Assembly (NCBI RefSeq): GCF_016925635.1
Contig: NZ_CP070490.1
Span: forward strand, 682,001-746,000
Length of the DNA: 64,000 bases
Direction: 5' to 3'
Source: Lysinibacillus fusiformis
GTDB lineage: Bacteria; Bacillota; Bacilli; Bacillales_A; Planococcaceae
In this document: positions 47,051 to 54,989 of the stretch, piece after piece
How the letters are laid out: each line of letters starts with the position of its first letter
How positions within the stretch are numbered: position 1 is the first letter of the stretch
The notes under the pieces: model-generated
What the model was told of the DNA's origin: nothing
Database searches by the model: none
What the model saw: the letters and a program-made list of their open reading frames with translations, nothing else
Made by a program: the position numbers and the translations under genes

Positions 47051-47144
47051 CTCCTGCGGGAAAATCGAGATCCTGGACTGAGGGAAGCGAGGGAAGCAGC
47101 TCGACCCCGCCCGCGGAAAGCATCCGCCCGTAGTGGCAATCAAC
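47051..47144. repeat. right part of the MITE-like repeat split by the IS4 element
   Basis: After the target duplication come CTCCTGCGGGA, a GC-rich interior and CCGCCCGCGGAAAG. It ends with CAATCAAC (47137-47144), the inverse of the left end GTTGATTG. Joining 45424-45447 to 47051-47144 restores a 118-bp element. Confidence 0.8.
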
Positions 47145-47167
47145 GGCTTTATTTTATTTCATTGTAA

Positions 47168-47219
47168 AAGAAAAAGACTGCAGGCAAACTCAAAATTCAT
47201 TGAGTTTGTCTACAGTCTC
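47168..47219 (-). terminator. terminator of the metNIQ operon
   Basis: A long stem (GACTGTAGACAAACTCAA with its imperfect partner) is followed on the minus strand by TTTTTCTTTT. Confidence 0.85.
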
Positions 47220-47224
47220 GATGA

Positions 47225-48076
47225 TTATTTAACTGGTACTACTGCACCTTTCCACTCTTCTAAAATGAAGTCTTGGATTTCTTTAGATGTTAATACTTCT
47301 AATAATTTTTTAATTTCAGGTTTTGTTTCATCACCTGCACGTACTGCGATGATGTTAACATATGGAGATTCTTTATCTTCAAGAGAAATCGCATCTTCGA
47401 TTGGGTTTAGACCGTTATCGATGGCAAAGTTAGAGTTGATCAGTACTGCATCGCCTTCATCATTTTCGTACATTTGTACAAGCATTTCTGGTGCAGTATT
47501 TGCATCGAATTTAAAGTTTTTAGGATTTTCATCAATATCTTTTAATTCTGCTGCTGTTTTATCAATGCCTTCTTTTAATTTAATTAAGCCTTTAGCTTCT
47601 AATAATGACAGCATACGACCATGGTCAGATACTGAGTTAGAAAGTAAAATTGTTGCGCCCTCAGGTAGGTCTTCTAACGTTTTATATTTTTTTGAGTAAA
47701 TACCGATTGGTTCAATATGAACACCACCAGCATTGACAAAATCATAGCCATTGTCTTTGATTTGTAGTTCTAAGTAAGGAATGTGCTGGAAATAGTTTGC
47801 ATCAATTTCTTTTGACTCTAAATCTTGGTTTGGTAGAACATAATCTGTATACGTTTCAATTTCAAGGTCGACGCCTTCTTTAGCTAAAATCGGTTTTGCT
47901 TTTTCTAAAATAACTGCGTGCGGTGTATTAGAAGCACCTACTTTTAATGTTACGTTTTCTTTACTATCTGTTTGATCGCCAGATGCTGATTTTTCATCTT
48001 CTTTTTTATCTGTACCGCAAGCTGCTAATGCTAGTACAAGTATTGATAAAAATAATCCTGCTAATAACTTCTTCAT
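47225..48076 (-). CDS. metQ: methionine ABC transporter substrate-binding lipoprotein
   Basis: 283 aa, NlpA/MetQ family. The lipobox is LAACGT. The family pattern includes LKVGASNTPHAVILEKAKPI, DANYFQHIPYLE and AVRAGDETKPEIKKLLEVL. It binds methionine at the cell surface and feeds MetI/MetN. It is the last gene of the operon, 69 bp after metI. Confidence 0.95.
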   Translation of the reverse strand: MKKLLAGLFLSILVLALAACGTDKKEDEKSASGDQTDSKENVTLKVGASNTPHAVILEKAKPILAKEGVDLEIETYTDYVLPNQDLESKEIDANYFQHIPYLELQIKDNGYDFVNAGGVHIEPIGIYSKKYKTLEDLPEGATILLSNSVSDHGRMLSLLEAKGLIKLKEGIDKTAAELKDIDENPKNFKFDANTAPEMLVQMYENDEGDAVLINSNFAIDNGLNPIEDAISLEDKESPYVNIIAVRAGDETKPEIKKLLEVLTSKEIQDFILEEWKGAVVPVK

Positions 48077-48145
48077 TTATGACACTCCCTTTTATTTGTT
48101 TAAAATATGTTAGCGGTAAGAACCGGAATAACCTCAATTTTCTTT

Positions 48146-48814
48146 CTAGCGTTTATCAATTCTCTCAGTAAATAAATCACCAATCCATTGAATAATAAAT
48201 ACGACTACTAAGATCAAAATAGTTGCCATTAATGTCACATCTTGGCGATTTCGTTGGAAGCCGTCTAGGAACGCTAGGTTACCAAGACCACCTGCACCGA
48301 TAATTCCAGCCATCGCAGTATAACCTACAAGGGCAACAGCCGTTACAGTGATACCAGAAATTAAAGCTGGTAATGATTCAGGGATCAATACTTTCCAAAT
48401 AATTGTAGAAGTTTTTGCCCCCATTGAACGGGCTGCTTCTATAACACCTTTATCAATTTCGCGTAACGCAATTAATACCATACGAGCATAAAATGGTGCT
48501 GCACCGATAATTAATGCTGGTAACGCCGCATTAGCTCCTCGAATTGTACCAAGTAAAAACTTCGTAAATGGAATTAATAAAATAATTAATACGATAAATG
48601 GAATGGAACGGAAAATATTAACGAGTGATCCTGTTAAAAAGCTAACGATTTTATTTGCCCATAACTGATTGGGGCTAGTTAAAAATAGAACGATACCAAT
48701 GGCTAACCCAAGAATAAATGTCACAACCGTAGAAATAGCTGTCATATACAATGTTTCATACGTAGCTTGCCACATATTTTCCCAGTCTACATTCGGAAAG
48801 AGATTAGTTAGCAT
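48146..48814 (-). CDS. metI: methionine ABC transporter permease
   Basis: 222 aa from ATG at 48812-48814, with GGAGGTGA six to seven bases upstream. It has five or six membrane helices and the permease EAA loop (EAARSMGAKTSTIIWKVLIPESLPAL). It forms the methionine channel. It overlaps the metN 3' end by 11 bp. It corresponds to metP in B. subtilis naming. Confidence 0.95.
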   Translation of the reverse strand: MLTNLFPNVDWENMWQATYETLYMTAISTVVTFILGLAIGIVLFLTSPNQLWANKIVSFLTGSLVNIFRSIPFIVLIILLIPFTKFLLGTIRGANAALPALIIGAAPFYARMVLIALREIDKGVIEAARSMGAKTSTIIWKVLIPESLPALISGITVTAVALVGYTAMAGIIGAGGLGNLAFLDGFQRNRQDVTLMATILILVVVFIIQWIGDLFTERIDKR

Positions 48815-49832
48815 TTGCAATCACCTCCGTTTGTACTTCGACTGTATTTAAATAACGAAGGGCTTCAGCCACGTTTGTCTTCGAGCCATCAATTTGCACA
48901 ATCAGTGTACCGTATGCACCATTTTTTGTTTGTGAAATATTACCATGAACAATACTTACTTCTACATCAAATTGTTTCACAAGATGTGAGATAACAGGCT
49001 GTTCTGTTTTTTCACCAACAAAAATCAGTTTGACAAGTTGTCCAGTTGGATAGTTTGTTTTGATTTGTGCCACCGTATCCTGTGTTTCCTTTGTGTCTGT
49101 AATTTGAGATACAAACTTTTTGGTAATGGCCGCTTGTGGTGCTTGGAAGACTTGTAATACCTCACCACGTTCCACAATTTCGCCTGCCTCCATCACCGCT
49201 ACACGATGACAAATTTTGCGGATGACATGCATTTCATGTGTAATCAGGACGATTGTTAAGCCTAAGCGTTCATTTATATCAACGAGTAAATCGAGAATGG
49301 CATCCGTCGTTTCAGGATCGAGTGCCGATGTCGCCTCATCACATAGTAAAACTTCTGGATTATTCGCTAATGCACGGGCAATCCCTACACGTTGCTTTTG
49401 TCCACCGGAAAGCTGGGATGGATATGCCTTATCACGTCCTTCTAGGCCTACAAGTGCAATTAATTCCTTTACACGTGCTTCACGTTGAGCCTTTGGAAAA
49501 CCAGCGATTTCTAAAGGGAAAGCAATATTTTCAGCCACTGTTCTCGACCAAAGTAAATTGAAATGCTGGAAAATCATACTTACCTTTTGTCTAGCTGCTC
49601 GAAGCTTTTGCCCTTTTATCGATGAAAATTCTTGATTGTTCACCGTTACTGTTCCTGTTGTCGGTTTCTCTAAACCGTTTAATAAACGAATCATGGTACT
49701 TTTACCAGCGCCACTATAGCCGATAATGCCAAAAATTTCACCTTTATTGATGGTAAGGTTGACGTCTTTGACTGCCGTTAATTCGCCATTTGCTGTTTTG
49801 TATTTCTTTGTAATATTTTGAAGCTGGATCAT
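48804..49832 (-). CDS. metN: methionine ABC transporter ATP-binding protein
   Basis: 342 aa from ATG at 49830-49832, with AAGGAG upstream. It has Walker A GYSGAGKST, signature LSGGQKQR, Walker B VLLCDEATSALD, and the C-terminal NIL domain (VISHLVKQFDVEVSIVHGNI) that senses methionine and inhibits transport. It is the first gene of the operon, directly after the SAM riboswitch terminator. Confidence 0.96.
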   Translation of the reverse strand: MIQLQNITKKYKTANGELTAVKDVNLTINKGEIFGIIGYSGAGKSTMIRLLNGLEKPTTGTVTVNNQEFSSIKGQKLRAARQKVSMIFQHFNLLWSRTVAENIAFPLEIAGFPKAQREARVKELIALVGLEGRDKAYPSQLSGGQKQRVGIARALANNPEVLLCDEATSALDPETTDAILDLLVDINERLGLTIVLITHEMHVIRKICHRVAVMEAGEIVERGEVLQVFQAPQAAITKKFVSQITDTKETQDTVAQIKTNYPTGQLVKLIFVGEKTEQPVISHLVKQFDVEVSIVHGNISQTKNGAYGTLIVQIDGSKTNVAEALRYLNTVEVQTEVIANAN

Positions 49833-49857
49833 AGCGAATACTCCTTTTCTCATATAG

Positions 49858-50020
49858 AAAACCCCTTCACTCACAGACAAGTAGAAGGGGTCACGTATTA
49901 TACGTTAAACCGTTCTCTCATCTTTCAAAGAAAAATCTTTGGGTGATTTGGCACCTTTTCACATTGTGATGGTTGCCGGGCTTCATAGGGCACTTCCCTC
50001 CGCCACTCTTCATAAGAGTT
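49858..50020 (-). promoter_or_regulatory. SAM-I riboswitch (S-box) controlling metNIQ
   Basis: On the minus strand, starting near 50018, are the P1 start CTCTTATGAAGAG, the core GGCGGAGGGAAGTGCCC, then ATGAAGCCCGGCAACC, GGTGCCAA and the closing GAGAG region. The expression platform is a terminator with stem CCCCTTC...GAAGGGG and TTTTC at about 49858-49895. High SAM stabilises the aptamer and lets the terminator form, shutting off methionine uptake. Confidence 0.95.
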
Positions 50021-50074
50021 CGATATATTTAATGTTTTAGTAATATATTTGATACTTTACCACGCTAGTAAAGT

Positions 50075-50386
50075 TCAGTCAATTGATTTTTTTAACAATT
50101 CATATAAAAATGGTACGGATTGAAAAGCATAAATCTTTTCTGTCACTTTTTCGCCATCACTGATGAGTAGACATGGAACACTTTCAATTTGATGCTCATA
50201 GGCTATGTGTTCCAAAAAATTGATATTCGCTTTGCCAATTTGTAGCTGTGGCAGTAATTGTTCAATAATGGACATCATTTTGGATGCCACTGCGCACGTT
50301 CCACACATTGGTGTATATAAATAAAATGCAGCTGTCTCTCCCGACTGTTGGGCCGCTGCCCACTGCTCTGTTGACCATTCTTCCAT
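50075..50386 (-). CDS. yusE: thioredoxin-like protein YusE
   Basis: 103 aa. It has a thioredoxin fold with the active-site motif CGTC in YLYTPMCGTCAVASKM and the cis-Pro region ESVPCLLISDGEKV. It is cytoplasmic, with no signal peptide. It probably takes part in thiol-disulfide exchange, with partner unknown. It is 14 bp after yusF on the same strand and matches the B. subtilis order. Confidence 0.88.
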   Translation of the reverse strand: MEEWSTEQWAAAQQSGETAAFYLYTPMCGTCAVASKMMSIIEQLLPQLQIGKANINFLEHIAYEHQIESVPCLLISDGEKVTEKIYAFQSVPFLYELLKKSID

Positions 50387-50400
50387 TTACTCACGCAACC

Positions 50401-50742
50401 TTACAAAATATATTCATTATGGATTGAGAAATGTGCACGCAGTAAAATCATTGCTAACACTTTTCTTGGTGTTGTCTCTACTTCCTTGTACGTTGGCATT
50501 GTACGAAGGTGCTCAGCTTCTGGATAATGTCTGTCCATTAATGCACGTAGCTTATCACCAGAAGTATCTGCATCAAAAAAAGTAAATAGCTCACAGCCCT
50601 CGTAGGGATCAAGTAGTTCTTCTAATTGATGCACACCAATTGTGCCGTTCGTACATAGTATTGTAACATTCTCATTTAAAATAGGCTCAATTTGTAGCTT
50701 ATCTGAGCGTCCTTCTACTATCAAGCATTTTCCCTCGAACAT
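50401..50742 (-). CDS. yusF: small Toprim-domain protein YusF
   Basis: 113 aa from ATG at 50740-50742, with GGAGGTGG upstream. It is a stand-alone Toprim domain: CLIVEGRSDKLQI (catalytic Glu) and TFFDADTSGDKL (DxD). Small Toprim proteins of this kind resemble RNase M5 and the Toprim part of primases. The substrate is unknown. It precedes yusE in the gcvH-yusF-yusE run. Confidence 0.88.
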   Translation of the reverse strand: MFEGKCLIVEGRSDKLQIEPILNENVTILCTNGTIGVHQLEELLDPYEGCELFTFFDADTSGDKLRALMDRHYPEAEHLRTMPTYKEVETTPRKVLAMILLRAHFSIHNEYIL

Positions 50743-50787
50743 TACGCCACCTCCATTTAGAGATCCCACTTATAAGTCATTATATAA

Positions 50788-50818
50788 CAAAAAACGCCGG
50801 TAGTTTCCGACGTTTTTT
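50788..50818. terminator. terminator after gcvH
   Basis: AAAAAACGCCGG / CCGACGTTTTTT with a short loop, functional in both directions. Confidence 0.75.
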
Positions 50819-50832
50819 GATTATGGCTTGTC

Positions 50833-51213
50833 TTATTCAGCGATCATTTCTTCGTATTGCTCTGCTGTCATTAGTTTCTCAATTTCTGATGCATCAGCAG
50901 GCTCAACAACGATCATCCATGCTTTTTCATATGGTGATTCATTAACGAATTCTGGGCTATCTTCTAAATCTGCATTTACTTCAACTACAGTACCTGAGAT
51001 TGGTGCGTATAATTCAGAAACAGTTTTTACTGATTCTACGCTACCGAATGGATCATCTGTTTTGATTTCGTCGCCAACTTGTGGAAGCTCAACGAATACG
51101 ATATCTCCTAATTCAGATTGTGCGAAGTGAGTAATACCAATACGTACTTTTCCATCTTCTACTTTTACCCATTCATGTTCTTCAGAGTATCGTAAGTCTT
51201 TAGGTGTGCTCAT
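50833..51213 (-). CDS. gcvH: glycine cleavage system H protein
   Basis: 126 aa from ATG at 51211-51213, with GGAGGGG upstream. The lipoylation site is in [19 protein letters not shown] (Lys). It carries the lipoyl arm in glycine cleavage. In this lineage it is also the carrier from which lipoyl groups are passed to E2 enzymes, and LipA (18394-19311) works on it. Confidence 0.97.
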   Translation of the reverse strand: MSTPKDLRYSEEHEWVKVEDGKVRIGITHFAQSELGDIVFVELPQVGDEIKTDDPFGSVESVKTVSELYAPISGTVVEVNADLEDSPEFVNESPYEKAWMIVVEPADASEIEKLMTAEQYEEMIAE

Positions 51214-51293
51214 GCAAAAAACCCCTCCATAAATATGTAATATATTCACTTTCAGTTTGCCATACTTCTCCTATAAATACAAGGTTAAATACG

Positions 51294-51650
51294 TTATTTC
51301 CAAGCTTGCTCAAAATCTGCTTCTTTAAAACCTAAAGTAACTTTTTTTCCATCTGTGACGATGGGACGTTTAATTAACATACCGTCGGAAGCAAGTAGCT
51401 CAAGCTGTTCATCCTCAGTCATTTCCGCTAACTTGTCTTTTAAGCCCAGCTCACGATATTTCATACCAGAGGTATTAAAAAACTTCTTCAAAGGCTGTCC
51501 ACTAGCTTGCCAAATAGCTGTTAATTCTTCCTTAGTTGGCGGTTGCTCTGCGATATGTACCTCTTCATAGGAAACCTCATGCTCATTTAACCACTTCTGT
51601 GCCTTTTTACATGTTGTACATTTCGGATAATGGAAAAATTGAATCGTCAT
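51294..51650 (-). CDS. yusI: ArsC/Spx-family protein YusI
   Basis: 118 aa from ATG at 51648-51650, with GAGGAGC upstream. The family motif is FFHYPKCTTCKKAQKWL with C-x-x-C near residue 10, and the end has MLIKRPIVTDGKKVTLGF (conserved RP). It is a YusI-type glutaredoxin-like protein. An arsenate reductase role is possible but not shown, because the ArsC catalytic context and ars genes are absent. Confidence 0.88.
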   Translation of the reverse strand: MTIQFFHYPKCTTCKKAQKWLNEHEVSYEEVHIAEQPPTKEELTAIWQASGQPLKKFFNTSGMKYRELGLKDKLAEMTEDEQLELLASDGMLIKRPIVTDGKKVTLGFKEADFEQAWK

Positions 51651-51732
51651 TACAATGCTCCTCTTCTGTCTTTTTCTGTAGTATACCATCATAGTTGTTT
51701 TCAATGGTGAACTTCACTCTTTTTTGTAAGTT

Positions 51733-51809
51733 TATCCATCAGTTTCACATTTTTATCCGTCTCTTTTACGATTCTATCCACCAATTTTGCACTTCTATCC
51801 ATCTCATAT
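51733..51809. repeat. 21-bp tandem repeat, 3.7 units
   Basis: TATCC recurs exactly every 21 bases at 51733, 51754, 51775 and 51796. Units follow TATCCATCAGTTTCACATTTT with variation. It lies between yusI and the fadE terminator, and in no gene. Confidence 0.75.
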
Positions 51810-51810
51810 A

Positions 51811-51842
51811 AAAAACCTAGCTATCTTTTGCAGATAGCTAGG
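51811..51842 (-). terminator. terminator of the fadNAE operon
   Basis: CCTAGCTATC / GATAGCTAGG, seven-base loop, followed on the minus strand by TTTTTTATA. Confidence 0.9.
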
Positions 51843-51856
51843 CTAGGTGTGCGCTA

Positions 51857-53641
51857 TTAAACAATATATTTTTCAGCATCAATTAGTTTAACTGAAGCCT
51901 CACGCTTCTTCGCAATTAAATTGTATGGATTATTGCGCGTTAGCTTACGCAGTGCAGATAATGTCATACGGGCTGCATCGCCATCTGCTGAAGCAAGAAT
52001 TGTATCTTTTGCTTCTTTTTCGATTTCTGCGAATGCTTCTTGGCAGAAGATTTGTGTGTATAGCAATTTTTGATGAGCTTTTTCAGCGCCGTCACGAGCA
52101 ATTGCCTTTTCTGTACGTAAGACAGCTGATTCCATCGCAAATAATTGGTTAGCGATATTGGCAATGTTCACCAATACTTCTTGCTCTTGATCAAGTTTTG
52201 CGCCAAAGCGTTGTGCTGCTAAGCCTGCAGCTAATACCGCAATCTTCTTCGCATTTTTCACTAAATATTTTTCTTGCGCTAGCGGCTCTGTACCGATATC
52301 TTCTGGCATTAGCATGAGCAGCTCTTGCTGTAAACTTTGAGCAACTTGTAATAGAGGAAGCTCACCTTTTAGTGCCTTTTTCATAAATGTACCAGGTACT
52401 ATCATGCGGTTAATTTCGTTTGTGCCTTCAAAAATTCGATTAATACGAGAATCACGGTAAATACGCTCTACCTCATACTCAGCCATAAAGCCATAACCGC
52501 CATGAAGTTGTACTGCTTCATCTGCAATATAGTCTAATGTTTCTGAACCGAATACTTTGGCAATCGAGCATTCAATAGCATATTCAGCAATCGCACCTGC
52601 AATCACTTTTCCTTGCTTTTGCTCTTCTAGACTTAATTGGCTTAAGCGATCTTCAAATAAACCAACAGTACGATAGTTTAATGATTCTGAAGCATACAAT
52701 TGAGAAGCCATTGTTGATAATTTCTCTTTTGTCAGATTGAAATCAGAAAGCTTTGTTTTAAATTGCTGACGTTGGTTTGTATACTGAATAGCTAACTCCA
52801 ATGCACGTTTAGATCCACCAATTGTGCCCACGCCAAGTTTATAACGACCAATGTTTAAAATATTGAACGCAATGACATGACCACGACCAATTTCACCTAA
52901 TAGATTTTCTACAGGTACTTCCGCATCTTCTAATACTAATGTACGAGTAGATGATGATTTAATCCCCATTTTCTTCTCTTCTGGGCCTACTGAAACACCA
53001 GTGTATGCTCGTTCTACGATAAATGCAGAGAATTTATCGCCATCAATTTTTGCGTAGACAACAAATACATCAGCAAAGCCTGCATTCGTAATCCATTGCT
53101 TTTCACCATTTAAAATATAATGTGTACCAGCTTCATTTAATTTCGCAGTCGTTTTTGCACCTAAAGCATCAGAACCTGAGCCTGGCTCTGTTAATGCATA
53201 AGCAGCAATTAATTCACCTGAAGCAAGCTTAGGTAAATATTTTTTCTTTTGATCTTCATTACCGAATAGAACAATTGGTAATGACCCAATACCAACATGG
53301 GCACCATGTGTGATAGAGAAACCACCTGCAACAGACATTTTTTCAGCGATTAAAGCTGAAGAAACTTTGTCTAATCCAAGCCCTTCGTATTCTTCAGGCA
53401 CATCTGCTCCAAGTAAGCCTAATTCGCCTGCACTTTTTAGGAGACGCACTGAATGCTCAAATTCATGGTGCTCTAAATTTTCAACTACTGGTAAGACTTC
53501 ATTTGCCACATATTCCTCTGTTGTTTTAGCAATCATTTTATGCTCGTCAGTGAAATCTTCCGGTGTAAATACACGATCTAATTCCACATCTTCAATAAGA
53601 AATCCGCCGCCTTTAATGAAATCAGTTGTTTTTTCAGTCAT
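51857..53641 (-). CDS. fadE: acyl-CoA dehydrogenase FadE
   Basis: 594 aa, longer than simple 380-aa acyl-CoA dehydrogenases because of a C-terminal helical extension as in B. subtilis FadE (YusJ). It has the FAD-binding and catalytic regions AYALTEPGSGSDALGAKTTA, QWITNAGFADVFVVYAKI, the C-terminal GGYGFMAEYEVERIYRDSRI, and the catalytic-Glu region RIFEGTNEINR. It carries out the first oxidation step of fatty acid degradation. It is third in the fadN-fadA-fadE operon. Confidence 0.96.
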   Translation of the reverse strand: MTEKTTDFIKGGGFLIEDVELDRVFTPEDFTDEHKMIAKTTEEYVANEVLPVVENLEHHEFEHSVRLLKSAGELGLLGADVPEEYEGLGLDKVSSALIAEKMSVAGGFSITHGAHVGIGSLPIVLFGNEDQKKKYLPKLASGELIAAYALTEPGSGSDALGAKTTAKLNEAGTHYILNGEKQWITNAGFADVFVVYAKIDGDKFSAFIVERAYTGVSVGPEEKKMGIKSSSTRTLVLEDAEVPVENLLGEIGRGHVIAFNILNIGRYKLGVGTIGGSKRALELAIQYTNQRQQFKTKLSDFNLTKEKLSTMASQLYASESLNYRTVGLFEDRLSQLSLEEQKQGKVIAGAIAEYAIECSIAKVFGSETLDYIADEAVQLHGGYGFMAEYEVERIYRDSRINRIFEGTNEINRMIVPGTFMKKALKGELPLLQVAQSLQQELLMLMPEDIGTEPLAQEKYLVKNAKKIAVLAAGLAAQRFGAKLDQEQEVLVNIANIANQLFAMESAVLRTEKAIARDGAEKAHQKLLYTQIFCQEAFAEIEKEAKDTILASADGDAARMTLSALRKLTRNNPYNLIAKKREASVKLIDAEKYIV

Positions 53642-53767
53642 GATAAATTCCTCCCAATATATCGTTTTGTTAGTTGATTCCCCTAATGATCATGTATAGA
53701 AAAGCTTGATGTATACAATGTTCGGAGGCAACCGTAAACAGTACACCTCAAGCTGATCTAGCTAAAA

Positions 53768-54940
53768 TTATAAAATTTCAAATACGCCAGCAGCGCCCAT
53801 ACCGCCACCAATACACATTGTCACGACGCCATATTTTTTACCTTGACGCTTTAATTCATGAATCAGCTTTAATGTTAAAATAGCTCCCGTTGCGCCTAGT
53901 GGATGACCTAATGCAATCGCTCCACCATTGACATTGACTTTATCTTGGTCGATGCCTAAATGACGTACAACCTCTAGTGACTGTGAAGCAAATGCTTCAT
54001 TGATTTCCCATAAATCAATATCATCGATGGATAAACCTGCAATTTCCAATGCTTTTGGCACTGCCACGATAGGGCCGATGCCCATTACTTCAGGAGGTAC
54101 ACCACCAACTGCAAAGCCTAGGAATTTTGCCATTGGTGTCAGTCCCTGCTTGTCAGCTTCTTCACGATCCATTACTAGTACGGCTGCTGCACCATCAGAA
54201 GTTTGGGAGGCATTACCAGCTGTTACACTGCCTTTTACATGGAAAGCTGGACGCAGTTTTGCTAAACCTTCAACTGATGTACCTGGACGTACACCTTCAT
54301 CCATACTAAATGTGAATTTTTTTACTTGTGGTTTATTGTTATCGTCTACGTAATGCTGTTCCACTTCGATTGGTACAATTTCATCATTGAATTTACCTTC
54401 TTTAATCGCCTTTTCAGCAAGCGCGTGTGAGCGAACAGCAAAAGCATCTTGATCTTCACGACTAACATTGTATTGACGAGCTACTTCCTCAGCTGTATGC
54501 CCCATGCCCATATAGTATTGTGGAGCCGTTTCCGCTAAAGTCGGATTTAAACGTGGTGTATTCCCCACCATCGGCACCATACTCATGGATTCTACACCAC
54601 CAGCAAGAATGGCCTTTGAGTGTCCTAGCATGATTCGCTCTGCTGCATAGGCAATCGCCTGTAAACCTGATGAACAAAATCTATTAATCGTCAGGGCAGG
54701 CGTTGTATCTGGTAATCCAGCAAGTGCACCAATACTACGTGCCACATTCATCCCTTGCTCTGCTTCTGGCATCGCACAGCCTAAAATTAAATCATCAATC
54801 GGCCCTTCATAGCCTGCTCTTTTCAATGTTTCTTTGACTACGACAGCACCAAAATCATCTGGTCTTACTGTTGCTAAAGAACCTTTTTTTGCTTTTCCAA
54901 TTGGAGTTCGTGCTCCTGCTACAATAACGGCTTCACGCAT
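53768..54940 (-). CDS. fadA: acetyl-CoA C-acyltransferase (thiolase) FadA
   Basis: 390 aa from ATG at 54938-54940, preceded by AAAGGGGG. It has the thiolase Cys in [12 protein letters not shown], the His in GHPLGATGA, and the second Cys in [13 protein letters not shown]. It cleaves 3-ketoacyl-CoA to acetyl-CoA. It is second in the operon, 49 bp after fadN. Confidence 0.97.
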   Translation of the reverse strand: MREAVIVAGARTPIGKAKKGSLATVRPDDFGAVVVKETLKRAGYEGPIDDLILGCAMPEAEQGMNVARSIGALAGLPDTTPALTINRFCSSGLQAIAYAAERIMLGHSKAILAGGVESMSMVPMVGNTPRLNPTLAETAPQYYMGMGHTAEEVARQYNVSREDQDAFAVRSHALAEKAIKEGKFNDEIVPIEVEQHYVDDNNKPQVKKFTFSMDEGVRPGTSVEGLAKLRPAFHVKGSVTAGNASQTSDGAAAVLVMDREEADKQGLTPMAKFLGFAVGGVPPEVMGIGPIVAVPKALEIAGLSIDDIDLWEINEAFASQSLEVVRHLGIDQDKVNVNGGAIALGHPLGATGAILTLKLIHELKRQGKKYGVVTMCIGGGMGAAGVFEIL

Positions 54941-54989
54941 CGTATTAATCCCCCTTTGTTTCATGTGCAAGATTGATCTATTTCGTCAA

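Noticed and set aside
51294..51650. Arsenate resistance gene
   Set aside because: The protein is of the ArsC/Spx fold, but no arsB, arsR or acr3 gene is near and the locus matches the conserved yusI position.
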